DNA from: Cobetia marina
GTDB lineage: Bacteria > Pseudomonadota > Gammaproteobacteria > Pseudomonadales > Halomonadaceae
DNA: 64,000 bases
Assembly (NCBI RefSeq): GCF_001720485.1
Contig: NZ_CP017114.1
Location: 3,472,001 to 3,536,000 of the forward strand
Reading direction: 5' to 3'
The notes under the pieces are model-generated. The model was not told the origin of the DNA. It saw nothing but the letters and a program-made list of their open reading frames with translations, and did no database searches. Made by a program: the position numbers and the translations under genes. Of this stretch, positions 9,786 through 19,225 are shown piece after piece (the stretch's first letter is position 1; every line of letters starts with the position of its first letter).

Positions 9786-9911
9786 CAGACGCCGTGTAAC
9801 AGACGCCGTGTAACAGACGCTGTGTAGCAGACGCCGTGTAACGGACGCTGTGTAGCAGACGCCGTGTAACGGACGCTGTGTAGCAGACGCCGTGTAACGG
9901 ACGCTGTGTAG
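9786..9911. repeat. 14-bp tandem repeat (minisatellite A), 9 copies
   Basis: Nine contiguous 14-bp units, alternating mainly between CAGACGCCGTGTAA and CGGACGCTGTGTAG. From 9828 the units pair into three identical 28-bp higher-order copies. The array sits between the 3' end of the TetR gene (stop at 9923) and the promoter of the acyl-CoA synthetase. No spacers separate units, so it is not a CRISPR. Confidence 0.95.
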
Positions 9912-9922
9912 CGGTCGCTCGC

Positions 9923-10525
9923 TCAGGGAAGACGACACAGGCTGTCGACCAGCGCCTCGGCCAGCTCATCCGGGGAACGCTCACCCTCGGGACGGTACCA
10001 GCGTACGCTCCAGTTGAGCGCCCCCAGCATGAACTGGCGCAGAAGCAGAGCGTCTCCCTTGAGCAGTCCCGCGTCGACGGCCGCCTCGATGGCGTCGCGC
10101 CACAGGGCTTCATACTCGTCACGCAGATGCACGAGATGCTCCCGCGAGGCTTGCTCGAGGCGACGCCATTCGTAGAGCGCCACGACATGCGCATTGCGGT
10201 CCGTCAGCAGGGTTTCCAGATGCGCCCGCGCCAATGCCAGCAAGCGATCTCGCGCCTGCTGATGCCGTGATGCGGGGGCTATGCCGGCTTCCAGCCGCGC
10301 GAGATGCTCACGCGCGATGGCCAGTGCGCTGAACATGCCCTCCTCGATCACCGCGCACAGGATTTCCTGCTTGTCAGCGAAGTGATGGAACAGGCTGCCG
10401 GACTTGATGCCCATTTCCTGGGCCAACATGCGAACGGTGGTGCGATCGAAGCCCTCCTCCACGAACAGACGGGCGGCGATGCGTACCAGCTCCTTGCGAC
10501 GGGGTGAGGCGGTGGCTACATTCAT
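9923..10525 (-). CDS. TetR-family regulator (KstR2-like C-terminus)
   Basis: A 200-residue TetR repressor. The helix-turn-helix (about residues 12-55, RKELVRIAARLFVEEGFDRTTVRMLAQEMGIKSGSLFHHFADKQEIL) is canonical and the C-terminal half carries the EWRRL...R pattern seen in KstR2/FadR-type regulators that sense acyl-CoAs. It is divergent from the thiolase and upstream of the acyl-CoA synthetase/SDR pair, so it probably regulates one or both. ATG 10525 is chosen because the helix-turn-helix then starts at the usual distance; an upstream in-frame start at 10606 would cover the intergenic operator. The gene ends just before minisatellite A. Confidence 0.85.
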   Translation of the reverse strand: MNVATASPRRKELVRIAARLFVEEGFDRTTVRMLAQEMGIKSGSLFHHFADKQEILCAVIEEGMFSALAIAREHLARLEAGIAPASRHQQARDRLLALARAHLETLLTDRNAHVVALYEWRRLEQASREHLVHLRDEYEALWRDAIEAAVDAGLLKGDALLLRQFMLGALNWSVRWYRPEGERSPDELAEALVDSLCRLP

Positions 10526-10530
10526 CGTAT

Positions 10531-10548
10531 AACTAGCGCTTGCTTGGT
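10531..10548. promoter_or_regulatory. Candidate TetR operator in tetR-thiolase promoter
   Basis: AACTAGC-GCTT-GCTTGGT is an imperfect inverted repeat (five of seven arm positions pair) immediately upstream of the TetR start and 95 bp before the divergent thiolase. Autoregulation is the simplest reading. Confidence 0.4.
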
Positions 10549-10642
10549 TTATGGGATTGAATGGATCAAAGCACAGCCACGCAGTGATCACAACGCCGAA
10601 CGCCACAGGTGATCTTCCAATAACAAGACACTGGAGACCGTC

Positions 10643-11863
10643 ATGACGACCGCTTCCCGCACCACGCCAAGCCCCACCACCGCCGCTGACGACATCGTGA
10701 TCCTGTCCGGGGCGCGCACGCCGATGGGCGGGTTGCAGGGCTCGCTTTCCAGCCTCAGCGCACCGCAGCTCGCCGCCGTGGCCATCAAGGCCGCCATCGA
10801 ACGCTCAGGCCTGACACCCGCCGATATCGATGAGGGCATCTTCGGCTGCGTACTGCCGGCAGGCGTCAAGCAAGGCCCGGCACGTCAGGCCATGCGCCAG
10901 GCCGGAGTCCCGGACAACATCGGCGCGACCACCATCAACAAGCTGTGCGGTTCCGGCATGAAAGCCACCATGCTCGCGCACGACCTGATCCGTGCCGGCA
11001 CCAACCGCATCATGCTGGCGGGTGGCATGGAATCGATGTCCAATGCCCCGCACCTGCTCACCCAGGCACGCGGCGGCTATCGCCTCGGACATGGAGAACT
11101 GAAGGACCACATGTTCTTCGATGGCCTGGAGGACGCCGAGACCGGCAAGCTGATGGGCGTGTTCGCCCAGGAAGTGGCCGATGCGCGTGGCTACGATCGT
11201 CAGCGCATGGATGACTTCGCCATCGAATCACTCAAGCGCGCCATGGCCGCCACCGAGGCCGGCGACATCGCCCCGGAAATCGCGCCGGTGACGGTCAAGA
11301 GTCGCAAGGGCGAGAGTCTCGTCGAGCAGGATGAACAACCCTTCCAGGCCAACCTCGACAAGATTCCCACGCTGCGTCCGGTATTTGCCAAGGACGGCAC
11401 CATCACTGCCGCCAATGCCAGCTCCATCTCTGACGGTGCCTCGGCCCTGGTGCTGACCCGACGTGATGAGGCCGAGCGTCGTGGCCTGGCCGTCAAGGCC
11501 CGTATCCTCGGTCACAGCACCCACTCCCAGCACCCCAGCGAATTCACGCTGGCCCCCATCGGGGCCATCGATTCGCTGATGAAGCGACTGGAGTGGACCA
11601 CCGAGGATGTCGATCTGTTCGAGATCAACGAGGCCTTCGCCGTGGTGACACTGCTGGCGATGGATGCCCACGACATCCCGCACGACAAGGTCAATGTCTT
11701 CGGGGGAGCCTGCGCCCAGGGTCACCCGGTGGGCTCCACCGGATCACGCATCATCGTCACCCTGATCAATGCGCTGGAACGGCGCGGCAAGAAGCGCGGC
11801 ATCGCGGCACTGTGCATCGGCGGCGGTGAGGCCACCGCGATCGCCGTCGAACTGGAAGGCTGA
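10643..11863 (+). CDS. Acetyl-CoA C-acyltransferase (thiolase)
   Basis: A 406-residue thiolase catalysing 3-ketoacyl-CoA cleavage or acetoacetyl-CoA formation. The nucleophile Cys102 lies in INKLCGSGMK, the second signature NEAFAVV is at about residue 334, and CAQGHPVGSTG and CIGGGEATA carry the catalytic His and second Cys. The N-terminal ~16 residues are Thr/Ser rich and precede the conserved IVILSGARTPMGG. GGAG lies six bases before the ATG. It is divergent from a TetR regulator and belongs functionally with the neighbouring acyl-CoA genes. Whether it is degradative (FadA-like, branched-chain) or biosynthetic (AtoB/PhaA-like) cannot be settled; the LxGGMESMSNAP loop fits the AtoB/degradative short-chain class. 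Confidence 0.92.
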   Translation: MTTASRTTPSPTTAADDIVILSGARTPMGGLQGSLSSLSAPQLAAVAIKAAIERSGLTPADIDEGIFGCVLPAGVKQGPARQAMRQAGVPDNIGATTINKLCGSGMKATMLAHDLIRAGTNRIMLAGGMESMSNAPHLLTQARGGYRLGHGELKDHMFFDGLEDAETGKLMGVFAQEVADARGYDRQRMDDFAIESLKRAMAATEAGDIAPEIAPVTVKSRKGESLVEQDEQPFQANLDKIPTLRPVFAKDGTITAANASSISDGASALVLTRRDEAERRGLAVKARILGHSTHSQHPSEFTLAPIGAIDSLMKRLEWTTEDVDLFEINEAFAVVTLLAMDAHDIPHDKVNVFGGACAQGHPVGSTGSRIIVTLINALERRGKKRGIAALCIGGGEATAIAVELEG

Positions 11864-11930
11864 GCCGGGAACGGGGGCTGAGCCGACCTCGCGTTCCAGC
11901 ACGTCTGACATGACAAGCGCCAGACACGAC

Positions 11931-11961
11931 AGAAGGCCCGGATCCATGATCCGGGCCTTCT
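11931..11961. terminator. Terminator between thiolase and pstB
   Basis: A perfect 14-bp stem (11931-11944 with 11948-11961) and three-base loop between convergent genes. Confidence 0.88.
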
Positions 11962-12002
11962 GTCATCTTCGGGAATCATTCGCGCCGAGACGGCGCCAGT
12001 CC

Positions 12003-12845
12003 TCAGCCATAGCGACCGGTGATGTAGTCCTCGGCCTTCTTGGTGTGCGGATTGGAGAACATCGTCTTGGTGTCGTTGTACTCGATCAGCTCGCCCATGT
12101 GGAAGAAGGCGGTGTAATCGGCGACACGCGCCGCCTGCTGCATGTTGTGGGTCACGGTCACGATGGAGAACTGGGTCTTCAGCTTGTCCATCAGGTCTTC
12201 GATGGTCGCGGTGGAAATCGGGTCCAGCGCCGAGGTCGGCTCATCCATCAGGATGACGTCCGGCTTGACCGCGATCGCACGCGCGATGCACAGACGCTGC
12301 TGCTGACCACCGGACAGCGAGGTGCCCGGCTGATCCAGAATGTCCTTCACCTCTTCCCACAGGCCGGCATCACGCAGCGCGCTCTCGACCAGATCGTCCT
12401 TGTCGGCACGACGGCTGACCAGGTCGTGCATGGTCGGCGCATAGGCGATGTTGTCATAGATGGACTTGGGGAACGGGTTCGGCTTCTGGAACACCATGCC
12501 AACACGGCGACGCAGTGCCACTTCATCCATGTTGCGGGCATTGACGTCACGCCCGTCCATCTCGACCAGACCCTCGATGCGCACGCTGCGGATCAGGTCA
12601 TTCATGCGATTCAGGCAGCGCAGGAAGGTCGACTTGCCGCACCCGGACGGCCCGATCAACGCGGTGACATTCTTCTGGAAGATGTCGATGTTGATGTTCT
12701 TCAGCGCCTGCTTCTCGCCGTACCACAGGTTGAGGTCTTCCACACGGATGGCCAGCTCATGATTGGCCTCTTCGTTGGTCACGATCGGTGTGCCGGGGCG
12801 TGCCATGGCGACAGGCTTGGCGGGGGTGGCGACGGTGCTGTTCAT
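12003..12845 (-). CDS. pstB: Phosphate ABC transporter ATP-binding protein
   Basis: A 280-residue ABC ATPase that powers high-affinity phosphate uptake by PstSCA. Walker [10 protein letters not shown], the signature [16 protein letters not shown] and Walker [13 protein letters not shown] are intact, and the N-terminal [21 protein letters not shown] is typical PstB. ATG 12845 is preferred over an upstream start at 12881 because AAGGA lies nine bases before it. It is the last gene of the pst operon; a terminator and a convergent thiolase follow, so phoU is not in its usual downstream place. Confidence 0.96.
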   Translation of the reverse strand: MNSTVATPAKPVAMARPGTPIVTNEEANHELAIRVEDLNLWYGEKQALKNINIDIFQKNVTALIGPSGCGKSTFLRCLNRMNDLIRSVRIEGLVEMDGRDVNARNMDEVALRRRVGMVFQKPNPFPKSIYDNIAYAPTMHDLVSRRADKDDLVESALRDAGLWEEVKDILDQPGTSLSGGQQQRLCIARAIAVKPDVILMDEPTSALDPISTATIEDLMDKLKTQFSIVTVTHNMQQAARVADYTAFFHMGELIEYNDTKTMFSNPHTKKAEDYITGRYG

Positions 12846-12919
12846 GTCTCGTATTCCTTGTTCAGTCGTGGGTCTGGTCATGTCGTGCGTCCCGCCTCGG
12901 CGGGACGTGATCCACCGAC

Positions 12920-14086
12920 CTACCAGCGACGCTCGAATTTCTTGCGCAGCATGACGGCTGCGGCGTTGAGGAAGATCAGCACTGACAGCAGCACCAGGAT
13001 GCCCGCCGCAGTCCGCTCGACGTAGGCCTGTTCCGGCTCACCTGCCCAGGTGAAGATCTGGGCCGGCAGCACGGTGGCCGCCTGGGTGATGGAGGTCGGT
13101 GCATCCGGAATGAAGGCCACCATGCCGACGATGATCAAGGGAGCGGTTTCCCCCATCGCCTGCGCCAGACCGATGATGGAACCCGTCAGGATACCCGGCA
13201 ATGACAGCGGCAGAACGTGATCCCGCACGACCTGCCAGCGCGAGCAGCCAACGCCGAAGGCTGCCTGACGAATGGTGTCCGGCACGCTGCGCAGTGCGGA
13301 GCGGGTGGTGATGATGATCACCGGCAGCGTCATCAGCCCCAGCGTCAGACCACCGACCAGCGGGGACGAGCGCGGCATGCCGAAGAAGTTGATGAAGATC
13401 GCCAGGCCCAGCAGACCGAACAGGATCGACGGCACCGCCGCCAGATTGTTGATGTTGATCTCGATCGCCTGGGTGAGGCGATTGTCCGGCGCGAACTCCT
13501 CCAGGTAGACCGCGGTCAGCACGCCGACCGGGAAGGCGAAGGCCAGAGTGACCAGCAACGTCAGGATCGTGCCCATCGCCGCCGACCAGATACCGGCATA
13601 TTCCGGCATCTTGGAATCACCGGTGGTGAAGAAGTTGATGTTGAACTTGAGCTCGGCCGTGCCGTTCTCGACCATGCGATCCAGTACGGCGATCTGCTTG
13701 GGCTTGAGATGCGCCTTGTGGCCCTTGAGGTACTGATCCACCCGGTCGTCCGCGATCACCCAGGTCTCGAGGGTCTGGCCCAGCAGCTCCGGGTTGGCCT
13801 TCATCTCGCGTGGCAGCTGACGCAGCCAGCCGCGGCTGACCAGCTCACGCACATCCTCTTCCACCGCCGCCAGCGGAATCTCGCGTGACTGCTCGCTGTA
13901 GGTGACCGGTACCTTGAGCTCCGCCTGCTGGAAGGCCGGATAGCCGCGCATCAGCATGTCGCCGATGAACACCACCAGGAAGGTTGCCGCCAGGGCCAGC
14001 GCCGCCATGGACATGTACTTCAGGCGCTGAGTGCGGCGATGACGGCCCTTGAGCTGGGCCGAGATATCGTCGAAGGAATGGCTCAT
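12920..14086 (-). CDS. pstA: Phosphate ABC transporter permease PstA
   Basis: A 388-residue inner-membrane permease, longer than E. coli PstA because of a periplasmic insertion between the first membrane helix (about residues 25-45) and the transport domain, as in other marine gammaproteobacteria. The C-terminal half has the permease helices and the EAA-type loop around [23 protein letters not shown]. An alternative GTG start at 14104 overlaps the pstC stop codon; the ATG at 14086 is chosen because GAGG precedes it. The near overlap indicates translational coupling with pstC. Confidence 0.94.
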   Translation of the reverse strand: MSHSFDDISAQLKGRHRRTQRLKYMSMAALALAATFLVVFIGDMLMRGYPAFQQAELKVPVTYSEQSREIPLAAVEEDVRELVSRGWLRQLPREMKANPELLGQTLETWVIADDRVDQYLKGHKAHLKPKQIAVLDRMVENGTAELKFNINFFTTGDSKMPEYAGIWSAAMGTILTLLVTLAFAFPVGVLTAVYLEEFAPDNRLTQAIEININNLAAVPSILFGLLGLAIFINFFGMPRSSPLVGGLTLGLMTLPVIIITTRSALRSVPDTIRQAAFGVGCSRWQVVRDHVLPLSLPGILTGSIIGLAQAMGETAPLIIVGMVAFIPDAPTSITQAATVLPAQIFTWAGEPEQAYVERTAAGILVLLSVLIFLNAAAVMLRKKFERRW

Positions 14087-14100
14087 GTCTTGTCTCGGCC

Positions 14101-15357
14101 TCACAGATTGTTGGCGCTGTACTTCTCACGGAAGCGGCGGATGAGAACCACCGAGACCATGTTCAGCAGCAAGGTGACGACGAACAGCACCAGACCCAGC
14201 GCGAAGGCGGACAATGTCTCGGCACTCGCGAATTCCTGGTCTCCCGTCAGCGCGGCAACGATACGCACCGTCACGGTGGTCATGTCTTCCAGCGGGTTGG
14301 CGGTCAGATTCGGACGCATGCCCGCCGCCATCACCACGATCATCGTCTCGCCCAGCGCACGCGACATGGCCAGCAGTGACGCCGAGATGATGCCCGGCAG
14401 CGCGGCCGGCAGGATGACATTGCGGATGGTCTCGCCCTGGGTCATGCCCAGCGCCAGAGATCCCTGACGCATGGTGTCCGGCACGGAGGTGATGACGTCA
14501 TCCGACAGTGAGGAGATGAAGGGAATGATCATGATGCCCATGACCAGTCCCGGCGCCAGAGCATTGTTGTAGGACGCCTCGATACCCAGCGGCGAGAAGA
14601 TGTCGACGATCAGCGGTGCCACGGTGATGGCGGCGAAGAAGCCATAGACGACGGTCGGGATACCGGCGAGCACTTCCAGCACCGGCTTGGCCACGGTACG
14701 CACGCGCTCCGGGGCGAATTCCGACATGTAGACCGCCGCCAGCAGGCCGATGGGAATGGCCACCAGCATGGCGATCAGGGTGATCATGAAGGTACCGGCG
14801 AACAGCGGAACCGCCCCGAAGTTGGCGGTGCTCTCGACGCCCTCGCCACGGCCGGCTGCCAGCTGGAAGCTGTTGCCCGGGTCCCAGGTGGTGCCGGTGA
14901 TGAAGGTCCAGAAGCTTTCCATCTGGAAGAAGCGGATGGCTTCGAAGATGATGGAAGCCAGAATGCCGAACGTCGTGACGATGGAGATCATCGCCGCCCC
15001 GATCAGCACATAACGAATCAATGTCTCGATCGCATTGCGCGCGTGAAAATCAGGCTTCACCAGCGCCAGACCGATGAGCATGCCGACACCTGCGACGACG
15101 AGGCTGGCAGCCAGCAGCTCGGCGCCCTCGATGGATACCCCGGCCGTGGCGATCGCCAGTACGGCGGCCAGTCCGACCAGCAGTGCCGGGCCGGCACAGG
15201 AGATGGCGGTGAACCAACCGTATTGATCCGGCTGGGCGTACATCTCTGCCCCGCTGGCACGCACCTTCTGCGCCTTGCCTCGGCCGACGAAGAAGGCAAT
15301 CAGGCCAGACAGCGCCACGATGCCAATGAAGAAGAGAAAGATCTGCTGAGTCTGCAT
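14101..15357 (-). CDS. pstC: Phosphate ABC transporter permease PstC
   Basis: A 418-residue inner-membrane permease partner of PstA. An extra N-terminal membrane region (IFLFFIGIVALSGLIAFFVG and two further helices) precedes the conserved transport domain, matching the long PstC form. The EAA-type loop LALGMTQGETIRNVILPAALPGI is present at about residues 285-310. It sits in the order pstS-pstC-pstA-pstB, the standard operon, and its 3' end abuts the possible GTG start of pstA. A hairpin in the gap before it may reduce read-through from pstS. Confidence 0.94.
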   Translation of the reverse strand: MQTQQIFLFFIGIVALSGLIAFFVGRGKAQKVRASGAEMYAQPDQYGWFTAISCAGPALLVGLAAVLAIATAGVSIEGAELLAASLVVAGVGMLIGLALVKPDFHARNAIETLIRYVLIGAAMISIVTTFGILASIIFEAIRFFQMESFWTFITGTTWDPGNSFQLAAGRGEGVESTANFGAVPLFAGTFMITLIAMLVAIPIGLLAAVYMSEFAPERVRTVAKPVLEVLAGIPTVVYGFFAAITVAPLIVDIFSPLGIEASYNNALAPGLVMGIMIIPFISSLSDDVITSVPDTMRQGSLALGMTQGETIRNVILPAALPGIISASLLAMSRALGETMIVVMAAGMRPNLTANPLEDMTTVTVRIVAALTGDQEFASAETLSAFALGLVLFVVTLLLNMVSVVLIRRFREKYSANNL

Positions 15358-15438
15358 CTTTCGAGTCCCGGAGTCGCGTTATCCGCAAAGTGAAGGCAAC
15401 TTGCCTGTCCGATATCCCTGCGGACCGTCATGCAAACG

Positions 15439-15463
15439 GGCCGGCTGCCAATGGCAACCGGCC
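15439..15463 (-). promoter_or_regulatory. Intercistronic hairpin between pstS and pstC
   Basis: An 11-bp hairpin with an ATT loop that pairs fully only as minus-strand RNA (one G-U pair; it is a C/A mismatch on the plus strand). No long U-tract follows, so it may act as an mRNA stabiliser or weak attenuator that keeps pstS more abundant than the permeases. Confidence 0.5.
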
Positions 15464-15486
15464 GCGTCGTGGGTCAGCTGCGTCAG

Positions 15487-16503
15487 TTACTTCTTGAGGT
15501 CAGCCAGGGTCAGCTTGGTGCGGTTCTTCACCTGCTCACGCAGGGCTTCACGCTCATCCTTGGGCAAGGGAATCAGGCCGATGCCCTTCAGGTAGCCCAG
15601 CTCACCGATCATCTTCTCGCTCATGAACAGGTCGTTGTAGGCCTGCTGCGCCGGCACGTCATCCTTGTGCTGGTTCTTCACGTAGTAGAACAGCGAGCGG
15701 GACACCGGGTACTCACCGGAGGAGATGGCATCGGCTTCCGGCAGGACGCCATCGATGGAGGCACCGACGACCTTGTCGGCGTTCTCTTCCAGGAAGGAGT
15801 AGCCGAAGATACCGAAGGCATCGGTGTTCTCGACCAGTTTCTGGATGATCAGGTTGTCGTTCTCACCCGCCGCGATGTAGTGGCCGTCCTGACGGATGTT
15901 GGTGTAACCCTCACCGCCGTAGCCTTCCATCTCTTCGGTGGAGACTTCCATCACCAGCTCTTCGAAGGCATCACGCGTACCGGACGTGGAAGGCGGACCA
16001 TAGACGGTGATCTTGCGATCCGGCAGGGAGGAATCGATCTCGGACCACTTGGTGTAGGGGTTGTCGACCAGCTTGCCATCGACCGGCACCTGAGCGGCGA
16101 CCGCCAGGGTGATCTGCTCACGCGTCAGGTTGATGTCGCCATCACCGACCGCCTGAGCGAAGGCGATGCCATCGAAGCCGATCATCGCTTCGGTGATGTC
16201 GGTCACGCCATTCTCTTCACAGCGCTCGAACTCGGACGTCTTCATGCGGCGGGAAGCGTTGGTGATGTCCGGCGTGCTGTCCCCGACCCCTTCACAGAAC
16301 AGCTTCATGCCGCCACCGGAACCGGTGGACTCGATGACCGGCGTCGGGAAGTCGCTGGTGGCACCCAGCTCTTCTGCCACATAGCTGGAGAACGGATAGA
16401 CCGTGGAAGAGCCGACGATGCGCAGCTGTTCACGGGCTTCTGCTGCACCGACGGATGCGGCGAGAACAGCGACTGCGAGACCTGACTTGAGGAACGCCTT
16501 CAT
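15487..16503 (-). CDS. pstS: Periplasmic phosphate-binding protein PstS
   Basis: A 338-residue secreted protein that captures inorganic phosphate for PstCAB. A cleavable signal peptide (MKAFLKSGLAVAVLAASVGA, cut near AEA) precedes RIVGSSTVYPFSSYVAEEL, and the phosphate-contacting motifs STGSGGGMKLFCEG and SGTRDAFEEL are present. It is rich in Asp and Glu, as expected for a periplasmic protein of a halophile. A Pho box lies 76-93 bp upstream. It is the first gene of pstSCAB. Confidence 0.96.
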   Translation of the reverse strand: MKAFLKSGLAVAVLAASVGAAEAREQLRIVGSSTVYPFSSYVAEELGATSDFPTPVIESTGSGGGMKLFCEGVGDSTPDITNASRRMKTSEFERCEENGVTDITEAMIGFDGIAFAQAVGDGDINLTREQITLAVAAQVPVDGKLVDNPYTKWSEIDSSLPDRKITVYGPPSTSGTRDAFEELVMEVSTEEMEGYGGEGYTNIRQDGHYIAAGENDNLIIQKLVENTDAFGIFGYSFLEENADKVVGASIDGVLPEADAISSGEYPVSRSLFYYVKNQHKDDVPAQQAYNDLFMSEKMIGELGYLKGIGLIPLPKDEREALREQVKNRTKLTLADLKK

Positions 16504-16578
16504 GCCTGAAACTCCTTGCGAAAAGAATGAGCCTTGAGGTTGGCTTCTTGTCTACGAGGAGCACTTTGCCAAGCATTC

Positions 16579-16596
16579 ATGACAACCGTGTGACAG
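16579..16596 (-). promoter_or_regulatory. Pho box upstream of pstS
   Basis: On the minus strand CTGTCAC-ACGG-TTGTCAT gives two PhoB half-sites with exact 11-bp spacing and near-consensus sequence. The site predicts PhoB activation of pstSCAB under phosphate limitation. Confidence 0.88.
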
Positions 16597-16627
16597 TCAT
16601 CGCGAGTCGCCGTGTGATCAATGACCC

Positions 16628-17845
16628 TCAGTCCGAGGGGGCGGCATGACGCGCCAGGGCGCGACGCCCCGCCAGCACGCGCAGCAGGATATTGCTGACC
16701 AGCGCCGTGCCCAGCATGCCGAGGATCATCGGCCACAGGCTGTCCAGCGCCAGCCCTGCGATCAGCATGCCGATCAAGGCGCCACTGGCGAATTGCAGGC
16801 TGCCGATCAGGGCGTTGGCGGTGGCGCTGATACGGGGGAAGTACTCGAGCGCGGAAGAAATCGCATTGGGAGCGACCATGCCGTTGGCCCCGACGAAGAG
16901 CATCAACAAGGGTGCCATCAGCGCCAGATGATCCAGCCCCAGCGCCAATGCCAGCACCAGCAGACAGGCCGCGAGCAGCTGGATACCGATCCCGATGCGC
17001 AGCAGCCGTGGAGGCGACATGCGTGACAGCAGGCGCACGTTGAGGCGATTGGCGGTGAACATGAACAGGATGTTGGCCCCGAACAGCGCCGGGTACCAGG
17101 AGGCGGTGACACCGAAGTGCTCCATGTAGACATACGGGGAGGCGGTGATGAAGGCGAACATGCCACCGAAGCCCATCGCCTGGGTAATGGCATAGCCCAT
17201 CGCCGGGCCATGGCGCATCACGCTGACATAATCGCGAGCGACCTGCGCGATGCTGGCCGGAGGCTCATCCGCTTCGCGATGGCGGCGTGTCTCCGGCAGC
17301 CGGAAAGGCAGCACGACCAGCAGGAAGGCGGCATAGGCGGCCAGGAAGGCGAAGATCAGCCACCAGCCCGCCAAGCCCAGCAGCAGACTGCCGATCGCCG
17401 GGGCGATCAGCGGTGCCAGCATCATGATCACCGCGACGGTCGAGAGCACCTTGGCCGCCTCGCGCCCGCTGAAGCAGTCACGCACGATCGCCGAGGAATT
17501 CACCACCGAGGCCCCGCCGCCCAGCGCCTGCACGAATCGCAACGCATAGAGGCCTTCGAGACTGTCGACCTGGGTGATCGCCAGACTCGCCAGCAGGAAG
17601 ACGAAGATCCCGGAGAGCAACACCGGCTTGCGGCCGATGCGGTCCGACAGCGGCCCGAAGATCAACTGCCCCAGCGAGAAGCCGAGCAGGAAGATCGACA
17701 GCGACAGCTCCGTATGATGGACGCTGGTGTCGAGCGCTTCCGCCATGGCCGGCAATGCCGGCAGATAGGCATCGATGGCCAAGGGGGCCAGTGCGGTGTT
17801 GGCAGCGACCAGCAAGGCCAGCTGACGGGTTTGACGCTTGTCCAC
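16628..17845 (-). CDS. Bcr/CflA-family MFS drug efflux transporter
   Basis: A 405-residue inner-membrane MFS antiporter with 12 predicted helices. The N-terminal APLAIDAYLPALPAMAEAL and the GQLIFGPLSDRIGRKPVLL motif A are characteristic of the Bcr/CflA branch (bicyclomycin, chloramphenicol, sulfonamide efflux or dipeptide export). I place the start at GTG 17845 because GGGAGGGG lies just before it; a GTG at 17866 would include that site in the coding sequence. It ends just past the pstS promoter, in the same direction, with no shared operon evident. Confidence 0.88.
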   Translation of the reverse strand: MDKRQTRQLALLVAANTALAPLAIDAYLPALPAMAEALDTSVHHTELSLSIFLLGFSLGQLIFGPLSDRIGRKPVLLSGIFVFLLASLAITQVDSLEGLYALRFVQALGGGASVVNSSAIVRDCFSGREAAKVLSTVAVIMMLAPLIAPAIGSLLLGLAGWWLIFAFLAAYAAFLLVVLPFRLPETRRHREADEPPASIAQVARDYVSVMRHGPAMGYAITQAMGFGGMFAFITASPYVYMEHFGVTASWYPALFGANILFMFTANRLNVRLLSRMSPPRLLRIGIGIQLLAACLLVLALALGLDHLALMAPLLMLFVGANGMVAPNAISSALEYFPRISATANALIGSLQFASGALIGMLIAGLALDSLWPMILGMLGTALVSNILLRVLAGRRALARHAAPSD

Positions 17846-18273
17846 ATCCCCTCCCGAGAGTTTCACGATAACGGCGCGATCATGCGCCTGCTGAAGAATC
17901 CTTCACGATGCGGCACGTCATGGACCCAGGTGCCGGCATCGGCCCGCTCACCGGCTCCCTCACCTTCCTTGGGTCCCCGACACCTCGGTGCCAGCCTGTC
18001 GCAGGCATGAGCGGACACATCTGCCGGTAGACCGCGACAGTGGGCGCGCCGCCATACAATTGATACAGTTGAGGTAACGAACGTGAAGAAGTTGTCACAT
18101 CCATGTGATCATGTTCACACCGACAGCGACGACATCCCCGCGGTACGGCCGATGGAGTATCATCGTCGAGGCTCTGGCCATGTCGTTCCCGCTTCGTAGC
18201 CCAGACCTTCACGTCTTCCCTTTTCATGAAGGTCGTCATCGGACGACCCGCGCTCAGTACAGGAAACTCTTGC
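17846..18273. other. 428-bp intergenic region upstream of transaldolase
   Basis: Divergent promoter region of the efflux gene and tal. It holds a CRP-type palindrome (listed separately) and no convincing ORF. Confidence 0.7.
18103..18120. promoter_or_regulatory. CRP/Vfr-type operator
   Basis: ATGTGATCATGTTCACAC contains TGTGA-N6-TCACA, the exact consensus half-sites of CRP. It lies 154-171 bp upstream of tal. Catabolite or cAMP control is inferred. Confidence 0.6.
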
Positions 18274-19212
18274 ATGGCACAGGACAAGCTCTCCCAACTC
18301 AAGGACATGACCACCGTTGTCGCCGACACCGGTGACCTCGAGGCGATTCGTCGCTTCGCGCCCACAGATGCTACCACCAACCCGTCGCTGATCCTGCAGG
18401 CCGCCCAGGACCCGTCGCGTCGCGAGCGCCTGACCGAGGTCGCGCGCAAGGCCACCGACATCGACGATGCCGTGGACGCCGTGGCCGTGGATATCGGCAC
18501 CGAGATCGCCGGTCTGGTACCGGGCTATGTCTCCACCGAAGTCAGCGCCCGCCTGTCCTTCGATGCCGACGAGACCATCCGTCGCGCGCATCGCATCATC
18601 GAGCGCTACGCCGCCAATGGCGTCGGTCAGGAGCGCATCCTGATCAAGACCGCCTCCACCTGGGAAGGCATTCGTGCCGCCGAGAAGCTCGAGCGTGAAG
18701 GCATCCGTACCAACCTGACGCTGCTGTTCAGCTTCGCCCAGGCCCAGGCCTGCGCTGATGCCGGCGTGACGCTGATCTCGCCCTTCGTCGGCCGTATCCT
18801 CGACTGGCACAAGGCCAACCAGCCGGATGCCGATTTCAGCGGCGACAACGACCCGGGCGTGAAGTCCGTCAAGGCCATCTACGAGCACTACAAGGGTCAC
18901 GGCTACAAGACCATCGTGATGGGCGCCAGCTTCCGCAACACCGGGGAAATCGAAGCCCTGGCCGGTTGCGACCGCCTGACCATCTCTCCGGCGCTGCTGG
19001 GTGAGCTGGCCGAAAGCACGGGCCCGCTGGCGCGTCGTCTGCAGGCCGCCGATGCCGAGCGCAACGTGCCGGAAGTGCTGACCGAGTCCAACTTCCGCTG
19101 GGACATGAACGAAGATGCCATGGCCACCGAGAAGCTGGGCGAAGGCATCCGCAAGTTCATGGCGGATCAGCGCAAGCTCGAGTCACTGCTGGCCGAACTG
19201 CGCAGCCACTGA
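18274..19212 (+). CDS. tal: Transaldolase
   Basis: A 312-residue transaldolase B-type enzyme of the non-oxidative pentose phosphate pathway, exchanging a three-carbon unit between sugar phosphates. The TIM-barrel motifs [11 protein letters not shown] (about residues 30-40) and [16 protein letters not shown] with the Schiff-base lysine (about residue 129) are present, as is the conserved [11 protein letters not shown]. The ATG at 18274 has AGGA nine bases upstream. A strong terminator follows, so it is probably transcribed alone. Confidence 0.96.
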   Translation: MAQDKLSQLKDMTTVVADTGDLEAIRRFAPTDATTNPSLILQAAQDPSRRERLTEVARKATDIDDAVDAVAVDIGTEIAGLVPGYVSTEVSARLSFDADETIRRAHRIIERYAANGVGQERILIKTASTWEGIRAAEKLEREGIRTNLTLLFSFAQAQACADAGVTLISPFVGRILDWHKANQPDADFSGDNDPGVKSVKAIYEHYKGHGYKTIVMGASFRNTGEIEALAGCDRLTISPALLGELAESTGPLARRLQAADAERNVPEVLTESNFRWDMNEDAMATEKLGEGIRKFMADQRKLESLLAELRSH

Positions 19213-19225
19213 GCATGACGTCGAG

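Noticed and set aside
9786..9911. CRISPR array
   Set aside because: Units are 14 bp and contiguous with no unique spacers, and no cas genes are nearby.
9642..9938. Small repeat protein read through minisatellite A
   Set aside because: The frame is open only because the unit length and phase avoid stops; composition is that of the DNA repeat and no start signal is seen.
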